Source: Oidiodendron maius Zn (taxonomy: Eukaryota > Ascomycota > Leotiomycetes > Myxotrichaceae). From it: a stretch of DNA of 64,000 nt. Positions 33,565 to 43,094 of the stretch are shown piece by piece. A program made the position numbers and the translations under genes. The notes below the pieces were generated by a model. That model did not search any database, was not told where the DNA came from, and was given only the letters and a program-made list of their open reading frames with translations. Location of the stretch: NCBI GenBank assembly GCA_000827325.1, contig KN832872.1, forward strand, positions 992,001-1,056,000. Reading direction: 5' to 3'. Numbering within the stretch: the stretch's first letter is position 1; each line of letters begins with the position of its first letter.

Positions 33565-36015
33565 TTACCACCCACCTCCTTTGCCCGCAAATCCACTCGA
33601 CTCTTCAACCTTCTTCTGCCCGCCACCTGCCCGACTTGATCTCTGCTGTGCAGCTTCGTGCTTCTTCAGCTCTTCAGGGACCTTTGAGATGGAGCTCTTG
33701 GCCAGCATCTGTCTTAGGTCGTACATGACATCTACATCTTCATTACCCAAGAACGTGATGGCGACACCGCTCTTGCCGGCACGGCCAGTACGACCAATGC
33801 GGTGCGTGTAGCTCTCAATATTGGTCGCCATGTTGAAGTTCACCACCAAGCTGACGTCCGGAACATCAATACCACGACCTGCGAGATCGGTTGCGACAAG
33901 CACGTTGGTGGCACCGTTGCGCACAGAAGCCAGGGCTGCCTCACGCTGCTCCTGGGTCTTGCTGCCGTGCAGTGTGACGGAGGAGTAGCCCATGTGCTTG
34001 ATATCGCGGGCGACAGCGTCGCAATTGCGCTTGATGTTGACGAAGACGATGATTGGTGGCGCGTACTCGCCCGAGGAAAGGATCTCGTTGAGTCGCTTCT
34101 TTCGCTTGTCCTCGCCCGGCACGAACTCCACGCGCTGCTCGACGGTCTCGACTGCCTCTCCTACGTTGCCGATGGTGACAATAGCAGGCCGGCGCAAGTA
34201 CTTCTTGGCGATCTTCTCCACGGCTGAAGGCATGGTGGCCGTATACATCATCGTCTGTCTGTACCTATCCTTGCCTCCAAGATGCCTACTCATTGCCTGT
34301 GCATCCTCTGCATCGTCCGTGTCCGGCTTCTCGTTGCTAACAGGGAGGGCGTCGAGGATCTTGTTCACGGATTCTTCGAAGCCAAGGTCGATCATGCGAT
34401 CAGCTTCGTCCATGATAACGTAGCAGCACTGGCCGAGTACCAGCATGCGTCGCTCGATACAGTCGACCAGTCGACCGGGAGTTGCTATCACGATCTCCGC
34501 GCCGTTTCGTAAACTGTACGCCTGCTCTTCTAGAGAGTGACCACCCACGATACTGACACAGGTGAAGCCTAAGGGCGTCGCGAATTTCCGAGCCTCCACC
34601 TCTATTTGCTGAGCTAGTTCACGTGTTGGGGCGAGAATGATAGCGTACGGGCCATCATTTTTGGTAAATTCGTTCAAAGCCGGTAGCTCAGAGATGTAGA
34701 CGAGCAGTGGTAGCAGGAAGGCAGCGGTTTTACCTGAACCTGTGACAGCCACGCCGATCAAGTCCCTAGCCTGCAGCGCAATAGGTATGGCAGCTCTCTG
34801 CACCGCCGAAGGCTCCTCGTATCCAACTTGTGCGATGATATCCAACAATCTCTTTGGTAGTCCCGACTCTTGCCAGTTGCGCATAGGGTTGGGAATACCG
34901 CCTCCTTTTGTGCTGATATTAAAATCTTCCTTGAATATCCGCCAGTCTCGTTCACGCATGTGCTCCAGCTTCTTCTCACTCCAGTGCTTGTCCAAGGCAT
35001 TCCTCCCGCCTGCCTCCTCCTTTCGCCGCCTTTCCATCTCTAAGATCTCTCGTGCCCGCTCTCTGCCAGCTTCTGTATCTCGTTCCTCCAATGCCTTGGC
35101 ATACTTCAATACTCCGCCCTGATTCAGGTCCTCTGCGAATCCGCCTAACCGGCCCCTGCCGTAGAAATTCGCCTCCGCCCGGGTGGAGTATATGGGGTTG
35201 TAGTCCGGGGATGTATCCTCTTCTGCATTCCACTCAAAGTTGAACTTCTTCTCTGTTGTCCGCCTCCGCTTTTTCTTTGCCGAGAACGTCGACTGATTTG
35301 TTTCTGCGCCCATGTATCGAGTCCTTACTAGAGCAGCTTCTGTATCCTCCCCATTCGCAGGGCGCTTCTCGCCCGCTAATGATCCCTTCCCCGTACTCAA
35401 TGATTTAGTAGGCGGCGCATTACCCTTGCCCTGGCTATTTCGAGGATTTCCCGGTCCTTCATCCTGCCGCATAGCTCTCGGTCCAGTAGGAACAGAAGAT
35501 CCATTTGCATCCCGCTGCCGGTAATCGCTATCGGCCCCGTTTCTGATGTTTGCTGTCCCATTCTTCTCCGCTTCCTGCTTGCGCCTCTGCTCCTCTACCT
35601 CCTTGGCCCTCTTCTCGAGAGCGAGTTTCTCTCGTGCGGCTTTAGACAGAAATTTAGGCTGGGATATCATATTAGTAGATGAACTAGGAAACGCTAGGTA
35701 TGCCTTGTAAACAGGGCTGGAAGTGGTGCATTGTTTAAAGGGAAGACGAACCTTCGCCGAAGCCTCGTCTGCTTCCTTTTTCTTCTTGAGGATGTTCTCA
35801 ATGCTCAGGGGACCGCGATCTCGCGCGCCATTGCCCCATCCTGCCTTCTTCTTCACAACTGGCTCCTCGGGCGGCGGAGGGATAGATTCTGAGGGCGGTG
35901 GTGGAGGCAGGTCATTGGGCGGAGGAGGAGCGTAGGCATCAGGAGGTAGAGGAGGTGCGAGAGACTCTGGAGGTGGAGGAGGGGGGGTGGCAACCCCGTT
36001 CGCGACCTGCTCCAT
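33565..36015 (-). CDS. PRP28: Pre-mRNA splicing DEAD-box RNA helicase Prp28
   Basis: The frame is open from 36015 to 33565, but a 93-base intron (35751-35659) very likely interrupts it. It starts GTTCGT, has a TACTAAT branch point and a CCAG acceptor, and its removal gives the conserved join to PKFLSKAAREKLALEKR. The spliced protein has 785 residues. The N-terminus is proline-rich (PPPPPPESLAPPLPP) and charged. The helicase core has AVTGSGKTAAFLLPL, APTRELAQQIEVEA, the DEAD box VIMDEADRM, TATMPSAVEK and HRIGRTGRAGK. The stretch KKFNFEWNAEEDTSPDYNPIY before the core is specific for Prp28/DDX23. Prp28 exchanges U1 for U6 at the 5' splice site during spliceosome activation. It is divergent from the mL59 gene across about 270 bases. 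Confidence 0.94.
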   Translation of the reverse strand: MEQVANGVATPPPPPPESLAPPLPPDAYAPPPPNDLPPPPPSESIPPPPEEPVVKKKAGWGNGARDRGPLSIENILKKKKEADEASAKVRLPFKQCTTSSPVYKAYLAFPSSSTNMISQPKFLSKAAREKLALEKRAKEVEEQRRKQEAEKNGTANIRNGADSDYRQRDANGSSVPTGPRAMRQDEGPGNPRNSQGKGNAPPTKSLSTGKGSLAGEKRPANGEDTEAALVRTRYMGAETNQSTFSAKKKRRRTTEKKFNFEWNAEEDTSPDYNPIYSTRAEANFYGRGRLGGFAEDLNQGGVLKYAKALEERDTEAGRERAREILEMERRRKEEAGGRNALDKHWSEKKLEHMRERDWRIFKEDFNISTKGGGIPNPMRNWQESGLPKRLLDIIAQVGYEEPSAVQRAAIPIALQARDLIGVAVTGSGKTAAFLLPLLVYISELPALNEFTKNDGPYAIILAPTRELAQQIEVEARKFATPLGFTCVSIVGGHSLEEQAYSLRNGAEIVIATPGRLVDCIERRMLVLGQCCYVIMDEADRMIDLGFEESVNKILDALPVSNEKPDTDDAEDAQAMSRHLGGKDRYRQTMMYTATMPSAVEKIAKKYLRRPAIVTIGNVGEAVETVEQRVEFVPGEDKRKKRLNEILSSGEYAPPIIVFVNIKRNCDAVARDIKHMGYSSVTLHGSKTQEQREAALASVRNGATNVLVATDLAGRGIDVPDVSLVVNFNMATNIESYTHRIGRTGRAGKSGVAITFLGNEDVDVMYDLRQMLAKSSISKVPEELKKHEAAQQRSSRAGGGQKKVEESSGFAGKGGGW

Positions 36016-36282
36016 CTTCCCAAGGTATATAGAGCGAGGTGCTTCTATATTAGTCTCATCGAAATATCTCCCTTTGAATCGCCGCGGACGTTAAAACTAA
36101 CCTTGTGAAAATCGTTAACGGGGACGATCTAGGCACAGATATGTCGCGAGGCTGCAAGAGGCTTGCACTAACGACGTTGAAACCTTTAAATTTTCTTAGT
36201 CAGCAGAAAGCTCGAAAATGAACTTTCATGAATCGACCACCATTCTCGAATTTCAAGTCAATCCAAACCGCCACATACAATC
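36016..36282. promoter_or_regulatory. Bidirectional promoter, PRP28 / mL59
   Basis: 267 bases separate the two divergent start codons, so both promoters and leaders must share this space. No TATA box is obvious, as is usual for housekeeping genes. Confidence 0.5.
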
Positions 36283-36990
36283 ATGACTTCACGGCAGTAC
36301 ATCAAGCTAGCAGAATCTCTCCCACCGCGCCTCACCCGGTTCTTCGCACGCTACCCACCGCCAGCAGTGCTGAACCCAGGCACAACCACCACTCCGCCGT
36401 CATCATCCACCACCACAACCCCCTCCTCTGATGGAATAGACCAAATCACGCAAGGTATTTCACAGCTCTCCACCACCGCTGCCGAAACCCCAAATCCGTT
36501 TGTACGACAGAAACACCCCATCACAGGCCGCTGGCACGATCCTGTGTTCTCCCTCCGGCGCCAAGCGGAGCTGGTGAAGCTGGCGCGACAGCACGGTGTT
36601 GAAGAACTGTTGCCTTTCACAGTGAAGGCTACGCAGGAGCGGATTAAGAGGAGGGCGGAGAATGGGCTGAGGGTGAAGGGGACGGGTGTGGGTCAGAAGG
36701 TTAAGGGAAAGGAGGCAGAGAGGACTATGAGGGCGCGGTATGTCGTATTTTTTCTATTTTATAATCTTCTATGGGATTGGGGTATTGAAAGAGTTGGAGA
36801 GGACGTTTTGCTGATTACAATACGTGTGTCTAGGTTGGAGAAGCGCAGACAGGCGATGCTGAATATGCCGCGGATGATCCAAGAGTGGAAGCAGGTACGT
36901 TTTCTTTTATTTGCCAAGCTGGAGGGAAGAGAGATGCTAACTTGGCTGTAGAGAGGTCACGGTCGTGGATGGAAGAAATGGCCGAAATAA
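36283..36990 (+). CDS. Mitochondrial large-subunit ribosomal protein mL59 (MrpL25)
   Basis: Exons 36283-36737, 36834-36894 and 36952-36990 give 184 residues. The start MTSRQYIKLAESLPPRLTRF matches fungal mL59, and conserved parts follow: NPFVRQKHPITGRWHDPVFS and LRRQAELVKLARQHGVEELL. A Thr/Ser-rich insertion (about residues 35-50) looks like a lineage-specific loop. The last exons encode LEKRRQAMLNMPRMIQEWKQ and the basic end RGHGRGWKKWPK. The protein is a fungal-type component of the mitochondrial 54S ribosomal subunit. Both introns keep frame and are bounded by GT and TAG. Confidence 0.85.
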
Positions 36991-38869
36991 TGGATGGGAT
37001 AATGAAAGGCTGGAATCGAGAGCGTGGGGTCGCTGTATAAATACCTCTTATTACCTGGCTAGGTATGCGTAGATATCATGGTGTTGGACGTCGAGCCGCT
37101 ACAATGTATCATATATATATAAGATGTAAGAGGGAAGCTTGGGTCTGGGGCAAGCTGGATAATGGTTCAGAAGAACTCCCATGACATATCATTGCCTGCT
37201 GGGTTGAATGTGACTTCGACATTCTACGGGACGAGACCAATGATCACTCCATGTTGTGGTGACAGGGCTACTCGTGTTTTGAATTGCAGGGTTGGTGTCA
37301 AGTTTCATCCTAGCCTCTCCTTACATATTATACTTTTCGGACCTTCCTTTGGCTTTCACTCGTCGAATAAATTTATGACGGTTGTTGCCCTACCTCTTCT
37401 TAAGAAAGAATCATGTGATATTCATATCACATGATATGCTTACCTCATCCGGCGGATGTCGTGCGTCAGGAGAGGCTGAAGAGGCGAGAATTTGCATGTG
37501 GAAGGCACATGGGATTCTGATAGGGATATGTGTGCCTCAGGCTTCAGCGGACTAAGCGAGCCCATCGGTGGGCGGGGACTGGCTCAACAAAAAATAGTTC
37601 CTGGACGACGGACGACCGACGCTCAACAAACCGCCCACGCGGCTGCTACGCTCAACCACAAGGGATGGCGTCCCCGCCAGGAAACGATTCCGAATCATGT
37701 GCGCCGAGAAAGTGAAGTGGGATTAGCATGTGCGAGCAGGAGGAAAGGGGGGGGGAGGGGGTTGGATCTGCTCTGTACAGTTCTGAGTACAGCTGATTGT
37801 ACGGCACTGTTCAGTAGTATGTCTGGGCGACAAAGCATCAGACACCAAAACATGCGCAAGACCCCCTCAACTGGCATGGCGCGGCCACTCTCACCGCCAC
37901 GATTGGGCGCCTGTCCACGACCACACCAGCTGAGCAGCACAGAGAGGGAGCATCTCCTTCCTCAGTCGGGCACTGCGAGAGCAGATGGAACACCGCACAG
38001 CAGATCGATCGGGACGGGACGATCTGGCCTGCAGAAGAGCGTATCATCCTATCAAGAGGTGGGTCGAGTCACCTCTCTCCCTAGCTCCTCTTCTTCCTCG
38101 TCTTTCCCTCTCTCCTCTTCAGACACATCTAGGGAATAATAATATATGCCTTGGAGATACTTGTGCCAACATGCCAATAGGGATCCCCCCACGCTGCACC
38201 GAAGGATGTGCCCGACGTAGATCTGCCACGCTGAGCGCAGTTGCGGCCCCTAGAGTCCATACCCATACTGTACCAATACCCGTGCCCCTGATCCGCCCGC
38301 GACCAATGCTTAGGTCCCTCCTTACTAGACGAGACATTTGTTGCCGAGGTGGAGTCCCTGCTGAGTGGAAGGGAGTAAGAAAGTGCAGAGAAAGGAAAAA
38401 AAGATTTCCGGGCCTCTCCTCTCCCCTTCTCTCTGCGCGCGTCACCGAACCACACTACCACACCGCAATAGCCATTGACTTGGCCTGCTTCACCTCCTCC
38501 TCCTCTTGTCAACACTTCTCACCCTCGCCCTCACCATCTCTTTTCCTCCTCCTCTTCTCCTCTTCTCCTCTTCTCCTCCCTCCCTCACAAGCCAATTGGT
38601 GAGTGTACCCTCCAAATCTATCTGTTTCTCGACTACTGCATACACTGCATACACCACGGATGCTGCATATCTCCTTCTGCACCGGGCTGCAAATTCAGAC
38701 TTGTCATCTGGCTAATCTCCGCGCCCAAAAGGCTCTTTCATCCTTCCCTCTCCCTCCGCCCACGACCTTCTGCGACCACCGCCCGGCCTCCCAACGGATA
38801 TCTCCTCGTCCTTGATCCTCCGCAGTACCAATTGACTACAATTGGCCTCTCACAATACTCACCTGCACT
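36991..38869. other. Intergenic region, desaturase promoter and leader
   Basis: No supported gene; the frame at 37492-38139 ends in a serine run and has no domain. A 12-base inverted repeat lies at 37410-37435. From about 38470 the + strand is rich in CTC/TCC runs typical of fungal leaders, and GTGAGT near 38600 with CAG near 38829 could mark a leader intron before the desaturase ATG. Confidence 0.45.
37410..37435. promoter_or_regulatory. Perfect 12-base inverted repeat with CACATG cores
   Basis: ATCATGTGATAT (37410-37421) is followed after two bases by its exact reverse complement (37424-37435). It contains two facing CATGTG half-sites, could bind a dimeric factor, and lies about 1.4 kb upstream of the desaturase. 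Confidence 0.4.
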
Positions 38870-40332
38870 ATGGCTTCCACCGCTGTCCCAAGACGCATTG
38901 CCCTGCGCAGGGCGGTGTCCTCCTCGACTCCGTCCACCAATGGTTCGCCCAGCGACACGCCCAGGCAATCGCCTTCCTCGACCTCCCTCTCATCAATGTC
39001 CTCGCTCGACGACGTCAAGAACTCTTACGGCAAGCTGCTCGACACCTACGGCAACGAGTTCGAGCTGCCAGACTTCACCGTCAATGATATCCGCAATGCC
39101 ATCCCCAAGCACTGCTTCAATCGTTCGGGGCTGCGCGGCCTGTCTTACGTCGCCCGCGACATCGGCAGCCTGGCCCTCACCTTCTTCCTCTTCAACAAGT
39201 TCGTCACCCCCGAGTACGTACCCTCGTACCCGGCTCGTGTCGTCCTCTGGGCCCTGTACACGGTGATCCAAGGGCTCTTTGGCACCGGCTTGTGGGTGTT
39301 AGCCCACGAGTGCGGCCACCAGTCCTTCTCGCCCTCCAAGGTCCTTAATGACACCACGGGCTTCATCTGCCATTCGGCGCTGCTGGTCCCCTACTTCTCC
39401 TGGAAGATCTCGCACGGCAAGCATCACAAGGCCACGGGCCATATGGACCGCGACATGGTCTTCGTGCCCAAGACCCGCGACGAGTTCGCAAGCCGCGTCG
39501 GTCGCATGGCCCACGATCTGCACGAGCTGACGGAGGAGACACCCATCGCCACCTTCATCCACTCCGTCGGCCAGCAGCTGATCGGCTGGCCCATGTACAT
39601 CTTCTTCAACGTGACGGGCCACGACAACCATGAGCGCCAACCTGAGGGTCGCGGCAAGGGCAAGGCGAATGGCTACTTTGGCGGGGTCAACCACTTCAGC
39701 CCGTACAGCCCGCTCTTTGAAGCCAAGGATGCCAAGCTGGTCCTCCTCAGCGATATCGGCCTGGCCATCGCCATCTCCGTCCTGACCGTCCTCTGCCGTA
39801 CCTACGGCTTCAACAACATGCTCGTGTGGTACTTCCTCCCGTATCTGTGGGTGAACCATTGGCTCGGTATGGTTATTATTTCCTAACGAGTGAGGCTCTG
39901 CTAACCCCTGTCAAAGTTGCCATTACGTACCTGCAGCACACCGATCCGACGATTCCGCACTACAGCGCCGAGAGCTGGAACTACGTGCGCGGCGCGGCGG
40001 CCACCATCGACCGCGAGTTCGGCTTCATCGGCCGCCAGCTCCTGCACGGCATCATCGAGACCCATGTCCTGCACCACTACGTGAGCACCATCCCCTTCTA
40101 CCATGCCGACGAGGCCAGCGAGGCCATCAAGCCCGTCATGGGCAAACACTACCGCTCCAACACCAAGGACGGATCGATCGGCTTCCTCAAGAGCCTGTGG
40201 ACCAGCGCCCGCTGGTGCCAGTGGGTTGAGCCTTCCGAGGATGCTATCGGCGAGGGCCGCTCCGTGTACTTCTTCCGCAACCACAACAACCTCGGGACAC
40301 CCCCTCTGAAAATCAAGGATGTCAAGGCTTAG
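38870..40332 (+). CDS. Delta-12 oleate desaturase (FAD2/OdeA type)
   Basis: Exons 38870-39866 and 39917-40332 give 470 residues. All three histidine boxes of membrane desaturases are intact: HECGH, HGKHH and, near the C-terminus, HVLHH. The context GLWVLAHECGHQSFSPS and SWKISHGKHHKATGHMDRD is that of fungal oleoyl desaturases, which make linoleate from oleate in the endoplasmic reticulum using cytochrome b5. The N-terminal 50 residues are Ser/Thr/Pro-rich and vary in the family. Hydrophobic segments match the four-helix topology. The single 50-base intron ends with AAG (39916) after a strong GCTAAC branch point, and is required to join NHWL to VAITYLQHTDPTIPHY. Delta-12 is favoured over delta-15 because of the overall resemblance to OdeA, but I could not align. 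Confidence 0.88.
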
Positions 40333-41299
40333 GCCAGTAACTCCATTATGGATGTCGCGGTGCGAGATTCTTGAGTTGCTCTACTCTGACCTTCTGGACG
40401 CGCCAGGTATTTTTGACCTTTTGCTCCTTTTGCTTCGACACAGCGGGTACGGGAGTTTTGGGCGTATGAGATGAGATTTCCTTTGTGGTGGAAAGAGTGA
40501 GATTGTATCAACAAGGGGAGAGAAGAGCGGGGAGATGGATGAGGCACGAAATTTAAATGAATGACTTGCCTTGACGCGTATGGACTGAACTGCAAAGCCC
40601 AAAAAAAAAGCCAAAAAAAGCAGATAGAGCTGTGATAGACAGACGTCAGAGATACCATAGAATAAAAGATCGTGTAGAAGTGCGCTTAATAAGAGATATT
40701 TCCTGCATTTATGTATCTGAGTTCTGCTGAATGTGAGGAAAAGGGGAAACTGGATCGATAAAGACGGGCTATCGCGGCTCATGGCGATGAGATATGAAGC
40801 TTCGTAATTCTCCCGCATCGCATTGGAAGCCATGGCAATGCTGCACCGACAATGCTCAGAGAGAGAGCACTAGAGATAGAGGCTCAGACAGAGTACGAGA
40901 AAGAGCACATGAGACTCAGAAGGCCAGATAATATAGGAGAGTAGCCCTTGAGTAAGAGAGACACAGAGCATTCTTCCCCATTCCCGCCATGACCTATCGT
41001 CCATTCTTCACATCGCCAACCCCCAACTTCGTATTCCCACCGAATCGATGAAGTCCGCGCTTCCTTTGGGACGGTGCCGATCCATTCCCGGAGCGCCTCG
41101 CGCCCCCGACTCTCGCTTAGCCATCCGGGGAAGATCCTTGGCGTCTCGGGGGAACAGGGCCGGAGAGACTGTTTTATATACGACTGCCAAAGGGACTCTT
41201 GTTCTCCTTCCATCATGCAGCATATTATATTAGGGGAAGCATATATTAGGGACTTGGTATTGTCTCATTTATGAGGCCATTTGGATTTTCGCAAGAAGT
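40333..41299. other. Intergenic region
   Basis: Contains the desaturase 3' untranslated region and the former promoter of the decayed transporter. No gene seen; the frames at 40381-40833 and 40884-41216 (-) lack motifs. Confidence 0.4.
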
Positions 41300-42737
41300 A
41301 TGGTTTTCTTTGGCAAGGGAACGCCTATGAGGGGTGGGGTGCTCTACTGGGCCATCACTGGTACGTCTGACATGATAGAATACTTCACATTACAAGAACG
41401 TATGCCAACACACATTCCAGCTGCTCGTGGGGTGCATCGTCACGGGCATCGGGAACGGATTCAACTCATCCACCATCCCGATGTACCAGTCCGAGCTGTG
41501 CCGGCCGGAAAGTAGAGGCGTGTTGCTCAGCATGCAAGGCACCATCACCATCGTGGGATTGTGCATCGCGTACTAGCTTGACTACGGCCTCTCATTCGCC
41601 TCGGGATCCGTGCAATGGCGTCTGCCCATCTCCTTCCAAGCCTTCTTCGCCATCTGCCTCGTCCTGCAGACCATTTCGCTGCCGGAAATCCCACGGTATC
41701 TCATCGAGCAGAACCGCGTGCGCGAAGCGACCTCCGTGCTTGCACGGCTCATGGGCCCGGACACGCCCGACGACGACGAGGAAGTCGTATTCCAGCGGCG
41801 GCAGATCGAATCATCCCTGGAAATCGAGTCCGCGGGGGGACCCTTCCGCTTCGCGGAACTGCTCGAGGGCGGAAAGATCCAGAACTTCCGCCGTTTGTGT
41901 CTCTGCTGCCCGGTGAACGTTATGCAGCAGTTCACGGGCGCAAATATGATCAACTACTACGCCCCCGTGGTGTACGATAACACCATGGGCCTATCGCGTA
42001 ACTTGTCCCTCATCTTGGGCGGCTGCACGTCGCTGACCTACCTCGCTGCGTCGTTCATTCCTCTCTGGACCGTCGAGCGATTCGGGCGGCGAGTCTTGCT
42101 TATGGTTTCTGCAGGGGGGTTGTGTTTCTGCTTCAGCATGGCGAGTATTATGCTCTCGATCGGCACGAGACATACCGCGTACGCAGCCACGGCGTTCGTG
42201 TTTATATTCCATATCGTTCTCGGCATAGGATGGTTGCCTTGTTCTATCCCAGCGAGATCACGACCACGACGATCCGCTTCAGGGGACAGGCGCTGGGCGG
42301 TTTTATTAATTGGATGTGTGTGTTTACCGTGGTGCAGATGACGCCGATTGCGATTAATAGCATTAATGTAAGTCTTTTCCTCTCCTGCATTCACTCCTCG
42401 CCCCCTTTTATTAGGCGTGTCATTCGCCTCTCCCTTCCCATGCCCATTATCCGGGGCTAACCAGGCTTTGCAAATAAAATAGTGTCATACATTCATCATC
42501 TTCGCCATATTCTGCTTTCTCTGGATTCCCATCGTGTACATGTTCTTCCCCGAGACGAACCAGCTACGGCTCGAGGATATCGACCACTTATTTGAAGAGG
42601 GTGGGATCACGGGCGTGGTGTGGAGGAGTAAGGGCGAGAGGACCGTGGAGCCTGGGTACCATGCCAGAGTGCCGAATATGGAAGGCGTGGCTAAGGGTGG
42701 GTTGGAGATGGGGATGGGGGTGGAGGTCGAAGGGTGA
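41300..42737 (+). pseudogene. Decayed MFS hexose/sugar transporter
   Basis: The start MVFFGKGTPMRGGVLYWAIT fits a fungal sugar transporter, but the next recognisable piece is LLVGCIVTGIGNGFNSST. The region for roughly the first two to three membrane helices is missing, apparently lost between two introns. An in-frame TAG at 41574-41576 replaces the tryptophan expected in IAY-W-LDYGLSF. Near 42232-42245 the frame shifts between GIGWLP and FYPSEITTTTIRFRGQALGG. Downstream the protein reads well again (INWMCVFTVVQMTPIAINSI, a 115-base intron, then FFPETNQLRLEDIDHLFEEG). PESRG-, PETN- and GRR-type MFS sugar-porter motifs identify the family. Three independent lesions make this a real pseudogene rather than one sequencing error. 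Confidence 0.85.
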
Positions 42738-43094
42738 GGGGCGGAAGGCAGGAGGAAGAGAAAGGTGAATGAATGTGGTCGCTTCAAGATGGATACCTAA
42801 GAGGAGAGTTGAGTTCGAGGCTGCGGGATCCTTCGTGCGTTTTCTTGAGTAGAAGCTTCCGGCACGGCGTCCCCGTGATTATAATGTTCAATCAGGTAGT
42901 TAGGTAGGCACAGTGCCTGCTCCTATTCTAGATACATCTTGATATCTAGTAACACGGAGAAAAGGAAGGAACGCAGAGGAATACCTGCTATTATTAATAT
43001 CTCATCTTCGTCGTATGCTATGCCCGAAGCCTAGATGAATATATAGATTCTTCATAACATCGTAACCAATATACCATAGCCAGCGTCCCATCAC
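42738..43094. other. Intergenic region
   Basis: Spacer between the transporter pseudogene and the convergent palF end. Nothing notable. Confidence 0.35.
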
